In this document: in pieces, positions 44,681-57,280 of the stretch
Position numbering within the stretch: the first letter of the stretch is position 1
Layout: each line of letters opens with the position of its first letter
Assembly (NCBI RefSeq): GCF_030272615.1
Contig: NC_081415.1
Coordinates: forward strand, 263,736,925 to 263,800,924
From: Cryptomeria japonica
Taxonomy: Eukaryota; Streptophyta; Pinopsida; Cupressales; Cupressaceae
Direction of reading: 5' to 3'
DNA length: 64,000 bases
The notes under the pieces: model-generated
Told to the model about the DNA's origin: nothing
Seen by the model: only the letters and a program-made list of their open reading frames with translations
The model's database searches: none
Program-made: the position numbers and the translations under genes

Positions 44681-45124
44681 CCAAGTTACTATGTATTTCT
44701 TATCAACATTCTTAGCATGTACTTGTATACACTTGCCATATTTTTAGCTCATTCACAAATATCAATACCTCGTGGAAAGATCATTTAATTGTTCATCATT
44801 TCAAGACACACAATGATCATTTAAGGATTAGGAATTCTCTCTAAGAATAACTTTAAGCTAGATCACAACTTGATAATATATAAGGATTAACAAATAAATC
44901 ATTCATGCATACCCCTTTAGATGTGATACTTAGGTATGTTGAGAGATCTTCCATGAATAATCACATATCACCTAAAAAGTTAGTGGATCCAAATTGCTAT
45001 TTATGTAACCTAGGCCCTCGTGTGTATCTTGCCACAACAACATTTCAAGGATAACTATCAACTCAGTTTCACATAATTCTAGAAATAAAATGAAAAAAAT
45101 CCAATACATGCACACACACACACA

Positions 45125-45201
<77 letters not shown>

Positions 45202-46427
45202 CTCTCATGCCTTGTAATCCACACCATAATGTTGTACAAATACAAGTGATATAAAAGTAATGATGTAAGAACATAATCAATGAAGTCTCTGGCCATCACT
45301 GACCTACATGGTCATCCGCAAAGCCTAAGAGACAAGAACATGATTTGGGTGCTTTTCCTCCCAACCACAAATCTTATGCTTCCTTGGGATTCTTCCTACT
45401 CAAAGAATGCCCAACCCTGCAGTGTGTAGCTACCTGGAAAAAAAAAGGCAAGAGGGAATCTAGTGCAACCTGATATATCTACATGCATTTGTTTGTATGA
45501 AATGCAATGTATCCTACTATCGGGATATGACAAAGAAACATATTAATAAAGTTTGCTAGGCTAGTTCCATGTATTTCAATGGACACATGGCTTTGGCCAA
45601 AGAACTTCAAATTATTTGGATTTCCCCAAAAAGAGGATCATCGTTCTTTGTGATTCCATATTCAATGCCCATCCCAAAAACATAAACCCAAAACACATAT
45701 AAAGAGAACTACTTTTATTAGCAAAATAATCCACCTTAACATGCATATTGCTCAACATTAATTACTACACACAATGTTCTACATCTTTTGACATTTCATA
45801 AAAATAATATATTTTGCTTAATCAGTATATTAATACTAGCTTGGTATGTTCTCTGCTATATACTCCCTTGAGCATTCTATTAGTGTTCATCTCAAACACG
45901 ATAGAGGACAACACTAACATAACTTAGGAGCAACGATATCAAACATTTGGAATAATCACCATGATATTTTTAGAAGAAAATCACAAGAGGAGAAATTATC
46001 AAACTCAACACTAAATCATAAATGTGCACATCTCAACAATAAATCAAGTGTGACCAATAGTGACAAAATAAACAGATGAAATAGTTTGGTGACTAAACCG
46101 TTCATAAGAAAATTCAAAAACACAATACGAGTCCTTACAACACAAGGAACATTTTCATCAATAACAAAAAATAAATCATCAAAATTAAAAATGGTTTCAA
46201 ATAAATTGCGTGACTAACACTAGTCACATTAAGGGAGTAAAAAGCTACACGTAACCTTGCATCCAAGGTCTATTAGAGACATGCCCAAACTCATGGCAAA
46301 TATTATCCTTAAAGACTTTAGTACTAGGCAAAGACAAAAATCAAACATCCTTAATCAAGTGTTCAAACTCAATTTGTAGACACTTATATCCTTAGTGCAC
46401 TATTATGATATTATTATGCATGAATTA
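44681..46427. other. Intergenic with a CA/GA microsatellite (45111-45200)
   Basis: No gene recognised. (CA)n at about 45111-45128 passes into (GA)n at about 45129-45200. Frames through it are Leu-Ser repeats. The stretch may be the interior of an older LTR element whose other part lies right of 53331, but no coding motif shows this. Confidence 0.5.
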
Positions 46428-47376
46428 TGTTGGAATCCAATAACACTGAGGGGGTGGGGGGTGGGGGGGGAGGTGAATCAGTGTTATACCAAAATGATCA
46501 ATTTTAGCCTTATAAAAACATGCATATACTAACCGGTATATCGGATAATACAAAATTGAAAGAAGTAAAAAGAAGTAAAGCAACCAATAAGCCAATCACA
46601 TAAATGAGAATCATAACACACAAAATTATACGTGGAAAACCTCAAAGAGGAAAAACCACGATGGGATTTGTGACCCACAATATCAATTCACTGGCCATAT
46701 GAAGAGATATTACAAAATATAAGGGTCTTGCTTGCAGGAAGGCTTATAGCCTAGAGCACACTGCTCAATCACAAAAAGGAGTCTCACTGACTACATATAA
46801 ATCCAGACTACAATTTGGAGAAGTGGTGAACTGCTAAGATAACATCTTCTATGCCTGAATACAGTTCCAGTTTAAGATCTCTCAGTTCCAGTCTGAAACC
46901 CTAAACCCTTTACCGGAATAACCCTTACATAAATATCCTTACATACATAATATCTCTGATATATTTCACATCATATTACATTCGCATTCCATAATCTTCT
47001 CTATGTAAAAGATGATCTAATCCAAACTAACCTATATACCCTATACAATTTATCATGCCTTATGTCGGCTTACAAAGATAATTACAATATCAAATTGCAT
47101 GCCAGCTAGATAACATAAATACATGAATATCAAAATTAATTTCCGAAGCTGGATCCAAGAGATGTGGGCCTCCAATACCGATAACCATATTCTAAACCAT
47201 GTCATCCTCCAATACTGGTAACCAAAGAAATCCTTATGTCCTGTCGATGCGGATGTAGTATCTGCGAAGTGCTTGCCAGTAGACAACTGAACCAAAACAT
47301 GAATCCAAAATACAATACCATGTTGCCATCAATGAAAATATAGTGAAACCAACCAATTGAGTGTCAATTTCCAACA
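46428..47376 (-). repeat. 3' LTR (minus orientation) of the 6.9 kb element
   Basis: + strand TGTTGGAATCCAATAACACT to CAATTTCCAACA. Shortly inside its left end lies a G-rich stretch (runs of 5, 6 and 8 G separated by single T at 46450-46475) shared with the other LTR. Confidence 0.92.
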
Positions 47377-47649
47377 ATCTTCCCCTTTGGCATTGATGGC
47401 AACACTCATGTGAAAAATGGTCAAGGTTTCATCTGCCGGTTTTATCATGCCTACTCCCCCTGAGATGAATATTTATTAATGCAAGAATAATCCATATCTC
47501 CATGTCTCCATATCTCCCCCTAATGTATACAACTCTTTCTATTATTTTTCACATCTATATCACTCCCCCTTTAACATCAATGCCATCAAAAATTCTAAAA
47601 AGAATGTCAAAGATTCAAAAAGATGTACAATGAATATCCCAAAAATATC

Positions 47650-50600
47650 TTACCAGAGTTTAACAAATTTCAAAATTTCTGGATAAGCCTTCTCCAATAG
47701 CTCAAGATAGGTGTCCCAACCAATTTTGAACGTGCCGAAAATGGATACAAGACCATTTTGTATATGTGCAAATGACTCTTTCTCATTTACCTCTACCGGT
47801 GTGGGATTTCCCACCATATCCATACACTCTTTCTTATGTACACTGAGTGAATCCAACCAGGGACTCACCAAGCCTCTCAGACTTCTGGCTCTTCTTATTA
47901 TATTGTCTTTTTCCTTCTCAAGAATAGAAATTTGGTTTTCCAAAATCAAAATTTGACCATCAATGGATGTAGTCAATGATGTCAATCCATCAAAAGAATT
48001 GACTATATTTGCAATTTTCTCCTAAAGTTCTTTTATTTTCTTATCCACATTTATTGTAAGTATATCAGTGTTGCAACATACCCTATAAATATTTGTACAT
48101 TGTTTCAAAGAATTATCTATTAGTTTTAGTTTTTCATCAATCTTTTTCTTCTCAAATTCAATCACCTGATCAAATGCAGCTCTCTTAGCCTGAGTGAATC
48201 TCTCCAGTGCTTGCTGGTTTGAAATTTGCTGTAAGGATTTAAAATCCTTTGAGATATGCTCAATGATCATCTTAATCTTGTTGGATGGGCTCGCTTCATT
48301 GTCAATCTTGCATTCCAAGACTATTATGTGTAAAACTGTGATTGATTGATCAATAACCCCTTTATATAGAGATCCCTCCTTCATTAATTTTTGTGCTGCC
48401 ATCATCATGAGTTCAGTAGGACTCATCTCTTTTATGTTTTTCTTTTCAACCTGTGAGGTGTCAATTGACAACAATGATGGACCATTTGTTGGTTCTCTGC
48501 CGGTTTCCCCTTCCTTCTCCTCTGATGATTTGTCCTTTATAGCTTCCTCACTTAGACCGATGGTTTCACCACTTGGTGCAGTCTGTGTAACTGTCAATTC
48601 CTCTTTAGGAACAATAACCTCAACCTGTACATTTGTATCTAGAGGACTGATATCCTCAATATTAGTATCCTGTACATAATCAACCTTTTCGCTCTCTGTA
48701 TTAACCGGTATTTCAATATTTGTTTGTACATTTGTATCAATTGGGGGCTTGATTTCCACTATCTTAATATTTTTCAAAACTGAGGGTGAAGTACCCATAA
48801 TCCCGTCCCCTTTACCTTCAACCAGGATGTCTACAATGTTTGTCTTTGTTTCCGGTGAAGTAAAGAATCCTCTATTCTCTCCAAAGAATTTAATCCATGC
48901 TTGTTGAGTCTCCTTTATTATTTCATTTACCCTTCCTAGCATCAGACTAGTTATTTTATGTTTGCTATTAAAGACTTTTCTATCTGCCACCCCAAGTGTC
49001 CTTTCCATTTCATCTGGAGCAATAGTGACACAAACAGATAATAACTCTTGAATCTTAATATGTTTGTCTTCTTGCATAGTTGGCAGTCTTCTAGCATTTA
49101 ATATATTATACAATTCAGTCGGTATTTGATTTTCTATTTCTATTAAGGATTTCTTATAAATATCCAAGTATAATAAGAATGCTTCCTCTACCTCTCTTTG
49201 TTCATCATCATCTAATTTTTCATAATAAAACTGTACATTCTTCAATATGTCATCCTTAGCGATTTCATCTATTAATTCTGCACAATTTTTAGGTGGAATG
49301 ATATTCACATTACCAGATTGAATAGTTGTATCAATTTCATTCTTCTTCTTTCTCTTTGCACTATTGGATGCAGTTGAAGGTGTTGCCTTTGGTACTTGCT
49401 TCCATGCCGGTATTTTGAGTGTAACCTTCCTAACCAGTTGCCTTTTGGCTTCTACCTTTGCTTCCTCTATTGTATTCCTAACAACCCTCTTGAATGCCAA
49501 GGGTGTGTCATCCTCAGATTCAAATTCTGTAGTAATAGGCTCAATGTGTACTTTTAGATTCTTCCTCTTCCCGCCTTTCTCTGAGACAACATCAATTAAT
49601 TCTTTGATGTCATGTGAGACTTTCTCAACAAATTTGCTTGCTTTTCCTTCCCGTTTCTCTCTATTTTGACCTCATGTGTTTTCTGTTGTGCAGTTGCACA
49701 GGGATTCTCTGCCTCATCAATAGGTGCATCAATCAACATTTTTGCATAAGCTTCAAGAATCAATGCATCTACTTCATAGCCCATTTCCTTAATCCAAATC
49801 TTTCGGGGCTTAACTACTTCCATAAATGTTTCATCCTTCTTGACCATGAAGCATATGTCAGTTGAATATTTTTCTACAATATGCTCAGGAATCCTTACCC
49901 TAAACTTCCTAGATTTCTGAAATTCTTTGAAATATCCCCATACCTTATCATCTCTCTGACTTCCTAAAGTAGCAATTGACTGTTTCAATTGTCTTCCTAC
50001 CAGAATGTCAAATTCCCATTGCCTTTTACCAAAACCGGGTGTATCATTCATGAAAAATAACATTAAACAAACTATCAAGCTACCATACCAGAAGGTTCCC
50101 TTCTTTTCTCCCTTAATCTTTCCTAGGTTTATTAATAACTCATCTAACATCTAGCCGCATAGATCCAATTTCACACCCTCTCTCATCATTTTGTATGCAG
50201 CCAAAATGCATGAACTAAAAATAAAATTCAGTCAGTTTGACTCAGTTACCTTATACCCGATGATCATGCTATCGAATTTGATGTCTATGTCGGTAATAGT
50301 GCTCACTCTCATAGATCTCCTGTCAAATGTCGTGCCGATGATCTTGTTCATGAAACATTCGAAACCTTCTTATATGGATGCTGCCCAACCGATGGTAAAC
50401 CAGTGATTGCCCGAATGACTTCCTTGGTGATCTTGTAAGGTCTATCTAACCAGATGAATTCCCCATGCACTCTACTCAAAACATATCTAATTATCTCATC
50501 TTCCAATTCCGGAATGTCCAAAATGCCGGTAAACCCTAAGTCTTCAATGTGTTTGTATGTCGCTTTGATATTTCCAGATTCTCCCATCAGCTTGCTCATA

Positions 50601-51175
50601 TACATACCCTTAATTTCTGATGTTCCCAAGTCCTCAATGTGACTATGAATATATGTCCTAACATCTTTAACATAGACAACACCCTCCAGAACATGAGAAA
50701 ATTCTCCAACCAAATCTTCCAGGGTAGCCACATGTGGATACCACTTGAAAATTGGCCTGGGGCAGTCCTTGACCTCTACTACAATTGGGTTGGCAAGAAG
50801 GATAGGAATAAAAGATGATCCCAATTCCATGTTCAAAGATAAATACCTATTGATCACTCTCGGTGAAAAACCTTCAACAAATTCATCCAGACGTTGGTGA
50901 AATCGCTCAAGTAGAAATCTGATTTCTTTGAAATGCCTTTGATCGCTCTTAGTCGCTATTGATCGCTCTGAAATCGCTTTGAATGCAAGGTGATCAATAA
51001 TGAAGTGAATTCGACCTTTTAACCTTTGAGAAAAAACCCTAATCTTCCATTGACATAAATGAATGCCGATGAAAGATACCAGATCTCGCACATAACATAT
51101 CCATGCCGGATAAACATCTCCAATGTCTGGAACATCTTCCAGAACCTCTTCCTGGGGCATATGCAACATCTTCAT
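47650..51175 (-). pseudogene. Large ORF of unknown function in the LTR element
   Basis: About 1,170 codons on the minus strand, open except for a frameshift near 50360, stops near 50220 and 50155, a frameshift near 49640 and a stop at 48022. The first third is globular: AWICYVRDLVSFIGIHLCQW, FSPRVINRYLSLNMELGSSF, and WLDRPYKITKEVIRAITGLP, a TGLP motif recalling plant mobile-domain proteins. The middle has GTFWYGSLIVCLMLFFMND, possibly a buried or membrane-like helix. The 492-codon intact frame 49500-48022 has a Lys-rich basic stretch, an acidic Thr/Ile-rich spacer with repeated DTNVQ motifs, and C-terminal coiled coils that continue past the stop to 47650. No enzymatic motif recognised. Confidence 0.65.
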
Positions 51176-51204
51176 GAATTTTGCCTACCCCTAAGGCATC
51201 TGCC

Positions 51205-52390
51205 TTAGTTACCAGATGAGCTACTTGCCGATGTAGGAACAACCTCTTCTGTTGGATAATTAACCAGGACATTTCCATCTGATGATTGTTCTTTAGTCTT
51301 CCTAACCCATCCCTGAGTATGATCTTGTCGGATTTCACTAACCTTCTTTTTCCCTTTCTCATTTGATCCCCAATTACCAACCAGTGGATTTATGCTTCTA
51401 CAAAATTTAGCAATATGTCCAGCCTCATTACATGCATAACATGTAACATTGTTTTTTTGAATTGCTTTGCTAAAACCGGTAAAATTTCTTGACCTGCATT
51501 GATTAGCCATATGTCCAAACTTTCCACATGCATAGCATTTAACATTCATTTTGCAATCTTCTGTCTTATGACCATACTTATTGCATTTAGAACATATACC
51601 GAGAGCAGAATCAGGGATCTGATTTGCTCTATTTCTACATTGTCTAGCCATGTGACCAAATATATTGCAAACAAAACATCTACCATTGAATTTATAAGAA
51701 TTAAATTACCTTACCGGTGCCTTATGGTTTTGATATTCATTAGCAGTACTAGAACTCTACCCCTTGCTCAAATCCAGGTCCACCGGAATCTCCAATTTAC
51801 CTTTGTCTCTTCAACAACTCATCCAGCTGTGCTGAGCTAATCTTGAATTTTTCTTTATACTCACTTGCAGTAGTTAAGTCTTCTCTCAAAATTATCATTT
51901 GTCTCTCAAGCTCTTGTTCATTACTCTATGATTGTACCAAATCAGTTCTCAACATATCATTTTCATGAACAAATCTCCCATATTCTTCAAATTTGTTCTT
52001 CAAGGATACAACAAGATTTTCTTCCTTTTTCTTTCGGTCCTCAATCTCCTTAGACATCCTCATAGCTATAACTTGCATTTCATTTTTCGTGACCATGTTC
52101 TCCTGACTCAATTTCTAATATTGTTCTTTAAGTGCATCTTTCTCTTTATCATCTCGACTTTGCAAAAGTTCCTTCCTCCTAGCTTGAACAGATGATAGCC
52201 TCTCTTGTAGTACAAGAATGAATTACTTAGCAAAACTCAATTCATCTTGTAGCTTTAAGTTCTTCATCCTTTTAGCATCATAATCTTCAAATGCCATCTC
52301 AAGTTGCTTTTCCAAAGCCATATTCATGGATTCCAGATTCAGGATCTTCCTCAAGCTGTTAAACTTCCTCTGAGGCACAAGGCTCTAATA
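51205..52390 (-). pseudogene. Coiled-coil protein with four CCHC zinc knuckles (gag-like)
   Basis: Minus strand, starting just after the primer site. About 52350-51830 is a long heptad coiled coil (LEKQLEMAFEDYDAKRMKNL; MSKEIEDRKKKEENLVVSLK) with several stops. Four knuckles follow: CFVCNIFGHMARQC (about 51686-51645), then in the intact frame 51651-51205 CSKCNKYGHKTEDC, CYACGKFGHMANQC and CYACNEAGHIAKFC. A Ser-rich tail ends at TAA. All four fit CX2CX4HX4C. A standard Copia or Gypsy capsid domain is not evident, so the gag assignment rests on the knuckles and position. Confidence 0.75.
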
Positions 52391-52394
52391 CCAA
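52382..52394 (-). promoter_or_regulatory. Primer binding site of the 6.9 kb element
   Basis: The minus strand reads TTGGTATTAGAGC directly after the 5' LTR. It matches the tRNA-Met site with one transition. Confidence 0.85.
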
Positions 52395-52395
52395 T

Positions 52396-53330
52396 TGTTG
52401 GAATCAAATAACACTGAGAGGGGGGTGGGGGGGGTGAATTAGTGTTATACTAGAATGATCAATTTTAGCCTTATTAAAACATGCATACACTAACCGGTAT
52501 ACCGATACATACAAAATTGAAAGAAGTAAAGCAACCAATAAGCCAATCACATAAATGAGAATCATAACACACACAATTATACGTGGAAAACCTCAAAGAA
52601 GAAAAACCATGGTGGGATTTGTGACCCACAATATCAATTCACTGGCCATATGAAGAGATATTGCAAAATATAAGGGGCCTGCACTTGCAGGAAGGCTTAC
52701 AACCTAGAGCACACTACTCAATCACAAAAAGGAGTCTCACTGACTATATATAAATCCAGACTAAAATCTGGAGAAGTGATGAACTACTAAGATAGCATAT
52801 TCTATGCCTAAATACAGTTCTGGTTTAAGCTCTCTCAGTTCCAGTCTGAAACCCTAAACCCTTTACCAGAATAACCCTTACATAAATATCCTTACATACA
52901 TAATCTCTCTGATATATTTCGCATCATATTACATTCGCATATCCATAATCTCCTCTATATAAAAAATGATCTCATCCAAACTAACCTATATACCCTATAC
53001 AATTTATCATGCCTTATGTCGGCTTACAAAGATAATTACAATATCAAATTGCATGTCGAATAGATAACATAAATACATGAATATCAAAATCAATTGCCAA
53101 AGCCGGATCTAAAAGATGTCGACCTCCAATACCGATAACCATATTCTAAATCATGTCGGCCTCCAATACCGGTAACCAAACAAATCCTTTTGTCCTACCG
53201 GTGCCGGTGTAGCATCTGTGAAGTGCCTGTCGGTACACAATTGAATCAAAACATGAAGCCGAAATACAATACCATGTTGCCATTAATGATAACATAATGA
53301 AACCAACCAATTGAGTGTCAATTGCCAACA
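52396..53330 (-). repeat. 5' LTR (minus orientation) of the 6.9 kb element
   Basis: + strand TGTTGGAATCAAATAACACT to CAATTGCCAACA. It keeps the G-rich stretch (runs of 6 and 8 G near 52421-52438). A few percent divergent from 46428-47376. Confidence 0.92.
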
Positions 53331-53820
53331 GATCAAACACCAATTGATTATGCAGTATAATCACAAATTTCACTTTCTTTCTAACATCACACGTGTTGAA
53401 GAGCAATCATTCTACTTCAAATGCATTACTCGCATTATAGAGCTCATATTTTCCAATCAGATTCAATGGATATGCAATCTTAAGAAAAAAGTTGGACATT
53501 CACTCCAATCAAGAAAATGCACAGGCGGAACCAAAACTTCAAGGTTCCATCAACATGATGCAAGATGTATTTCACTAAGGGATATTATTTTTGCTTCTAT
53601 TAACTCTAAAGCAAATGACATATTTCCCTTTCTTGTTAGGTGTAATAAAAACTAGGAGGCTCTCTCCCTCACTACTCTAGTTGATCCACATTGATCCAAC
53701 TATTGACTCAATCTATAAGTACTTACACATAAATGTGTTAAACACTATTTAACTAGAGAGTTATGTGATCAAGCTTCACAACTGAGCATAGCAAACTCAA
53801 GCCCCTAGTGTGGAACCTAG

Positions 53821-53833
53821 AGCTCTGATACCA
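53821..53833 (-). promoter_or_regulatory. Primer binding site and LTR edge of another element
   Basis: The minus strand reads TGGTATCAGAGCT, and two bases later an LTR end ...GGTCCTTACA (the + strand starts TGTAAGGACCGCCATAG at 53836). This is the signature of the 5' LTR of a minus-oriented element extending to the right. The far LTR end and the second LTR were not found. Confidence 0.7.
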
Positions 53834-56800
53834 AATGTAAGGACCGCCATAGTAACATAATAATAAAATTCACAAATTACACATCAACAATCATCCATTA
53901 ATGCCACATGTTCAAATACAAAAGATAGAGACATGAAATAACATTTCTACATATAAGTTAGAGTGTATAAGCTATAGATCAAAGAAAACATATACATCTA
54001 CAATAGACCACATGGTTGAACTCAATAAATTCTGAAGGAACAAATCATGAAGACCACCTTGACAGGAACTTCTGACACTTGTCTCCCTCATGCACATCAC
54101 AGATGAGAACATTGTCGGAGCGCGTTTCCACCCTACCACGAAGTAGTTACACTTCCCTAGAATCTTTCATGACACAAAAGATACCCAGCCCAACATGAGG
54201 AAGACTAGCAATGCGATATTGGCAAGAGTAATAAAAATTTTGCAGCATGATATCCACATTCTCACACTAACAAATATGAAAGAAGCAACAATCATTGCTT
54301 AACTATCACAAGTCATTTTGAGATCTCATTTCCATCTCAATCATATTTATTATGATAGGTGAACATAATATGAATTTATCTGAATCATAGAGAAAACAAA
54401 AGAATGTATATAAAAGCACTTCAAAGGCATACACGAGCATTCACAAGAATAGATGAACACATAAGTGGATATAAGTGTTATAGTCTAGACATATCTATAG
54501 GTCCACAAAAGCACTCATTGGCTTATAAAGACATCTTTTTATTCATCATCATTTGATAATCAAGACTACACATGAAAACCAATCCATTTGTATAATTCAC
54601 ATAAACTAAACTTGGTGTTTCCAAAACTGTATGATATAGTATAATAGCTTGTGATATCAGTTGTAAGAAAATTTATGTCATCTTTACTTCCCTACTTAAT
54701 ATTTGCACAAGTAGCAACAAGATAGGCATCTACTATACTTATAGAGCCAAGCTCTTCCATGAAGTCAAAATAAATGAAGTCCAAGCTTAAAGATAAAGAT
54801 TTCCTAATCCTTGACATGAATTTTAAGTAAGCTAATTGCATCAATATGACTTAACTAAAAAGGCCCCTTGTATAATTTATGTATTTATACCTATACTTAC
54901 ATTAATGAGGAAGTAGATAATATTAACCTTAAGGGAGCATACACTAATATTAACCCATTCTCTAATTTGATAAACTAATTTAAAATCATGCAAATGACGC
55001 TTTATACAATCACAATTATGCTCCAAGGACCCATCCCCAAATAAAAACTAGGATCAATCATGAAACCAAATTCCATTCTATTGACTAAATTCCCTCAAGG
55101 TAATCAATTATCTAATAAAATTTTAACATAACAATATTTATTAAGGATAACTAATTAATTCACATCTCTTCAATGACATAACACATTCTATTAAAGAACC
55201 AACTTTTCTATCCCAGTATAAAACATGACAAATGACTATTACTTAGTTCTACTTTCTCTCAGTACAATATTTGATAAAATAAGAATATCTACGAGATGGT
55301 ACCTCAATGACACTCCTCTAATGAAGGGCATATATGTAGAATCCACAATAAGTTTGAGCTATGTCAATTTCAATCTTTTTCATATATAAATATAATGCAT
55401 ATTCTATGTTCAAAGAGTAGAGATATTGCGTCAACCGAGGTCAATACTCTATTTTCAAGGTGTCGATTCTAAAATGGACATACTATTACTCCAAGGACTT
55501 AGATAGACAAAAGCCAACCCCATACAAGTTTCAAAGATATCCTAGTCTGCTATAATTATACAACCAGGAATGAGGAAATCTAAACAAAGAGATAGGAAAT
55601 CTAATTATAACTTAGATGATCATTACTAAGCTCAATATTTCAGTAGAAAGATAGCATCAATTAGAGTTTGGAAAGCTTATCCTACTTCTGTTCCGTGTGA
55701 CTTGATTTCACCTAGTCTCATAATATGGGCTCTCTAATATGGAAAGAGATTGTCCATGTATTAAATACACAAGCAATGATCTCAACGATACATATGCAAG
55801 AAATAGAAGTATCCACCTTGAATGTTTCTAGAAGCTAAGTAATTATATATAAAGATAGTGTTGTTACTACATATCTAGTATTCATCTAAGTAAAATCGAT
55901 GGTTATAAGGTCCAAGCTACATGATACCTTACCTATCGGCATCAAAGAAGAAAATCTGCAAAGGACCATCTTAACGGAAAGCAATTTCTATCCTCTAATT
56001 CTTTGTCTGAATTCTCCATATTACTCAGCTCCGTCTATTCAACATTCCTATCTTGCTTCATGTAATACTATGACAAATCAATAAATTGTCTTCACAATAA
56101 AAATGAGACTTCAGTTATTGTTCTCCCAGCCAAATTTTCCACACTCTGTCTGCTTTCATGAGGTTGTCACCCATTATATTGAGAGAAAAGCCTCGTGCAT
56201 GTGACCATGAAAAACATGCAAACCTTACTATCAAAAGCGACTCCGAGGTGCACCAGTAAATTATGGGTAAGTGCACAAAGATGGGGATAAAAAAGGTCTT
56301 AAGATGCCATTTTTTTTTTTTCTCAAATCAGCAAAGTCTAAACTTCGATGAAAAATTGAAGATAGGTACTCTCAAAATTTAAAGATGTAACAAGAACAAA
56401 AGTTGAAGTGCTCCAAATCTACTTTCTAAACTACTATTTTTTTTGGAAAATGGTAGAGATTAAGAGTTTCAAAAAGGGGCACCACATTTATTTTTCCTAT
56501 TTTTTTCCAGAAAAACAAAACATACCACCAAATGTGGTGCCCTTAAAATGTTATTATTATTTTTTAAAATAATTTTTCCTTCTGCTGTGGAGAGAAAGTA
56601 GCTAACATACTAAGGTTTATGCCATATTTTTTGGTAATTTTTTATGAATATTTGAATAATTACAAATTTCTGAAGTGGACACATCTTGAAAAACAAAAAT
56701 TTCAGCATGCTCCTTGCTAAAAAAATGTGAAAACTAATCAAAAATCAAAATTTATTTTTCTTATAAATTGTGTAGAATGGGGTCTAGTTTCTAGAAAAGT

Positions 56801-57280
56801 ATTTTGTTCAAAATTTGATAAACGAGTAAAAATCTATGCCTGAAATACGACATGTTGATTTTTGATAGAAAATGGACACACTAACAAATTTTTTTTAGAG
56901 ATGAAGACCTTAAAATTATAAAAATTTGAAAAGAATTATATGGTTGGATATCTAAGAGAGAGCTTGATGATAATATGGTGTTTTTTCTTGTTTGCATTGA
57001 AACACGTGCATACTGTTGGAGAACACGAACAAAAAAGTTAGAATTTTTTTAATGTTTACTGGAAAACACGTCTCATGCTTGAGAATAACATCCAAGCCTT
57101 TGGGTTGGATGCCCAAGGCAAATACAAGCCCGAGGCTTGGTGTTTGCCAAGGCAACAAGTTTGGTGCATGCCAAATATGACACACGCCAAATGAAAAAAA
57201 CATTTGGCCTACACCTTATTTGGCACATGCTAAATATGACATATGTCGAATGCTTTGTATTGAGAACCTTCACAATGTGT
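53834..57280. other. Probable LTR sequence passing into gene-free DNA
   Basis: The left part should be the LTR inferred from the primer site. No boundary could be fixed by eye and no protein-like frame was seen up to 57280. Near 57110-57260 short CATTTGGC / GCCAAATG motifs recur in both orientations (TTTGGTGCATGCCAAATATG, TTTGGCACATGCTAAATATG), giving a small hairpin-prone cluster. Confidence 0.4.

Larger units (their letters stand above)
46428..53330 (-). mobile_element. 6.9 kb LTR element with a large unknown ORF in place of pol
   Basis: LTRs 46428-47376 (949 bp) and 52396-53330 (935 bp) bound a 5.0 kb interior. Minus orientation is set by a purine tract (AAAGGGGAAGA) beside the left LTR and a tRNA-Met-type primer site (TTGGTATTAGAGC) beside the right LTR. 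The interior encodes, 5' to 3', a coiled coil, four CCHC zinc knuckles and an ORF of about 1,170 codons. No DSG/DTG protease, YxDD RT, RNase H or integrase motif was seen. The flanking 5-mers AATTA and GATCA do not match, so a target duplication is lost or the copy is recombinant. Confidence 0.88.

Noticed and set aside
48022-49500. Intact 492-codon host gene
   Set aside because: It is flanked by LTRs, primer site and purine tract in the same orientation, continues past its stop in frame, and has open upstream sequence without a natural start. It is the middle of the element's long ORF.
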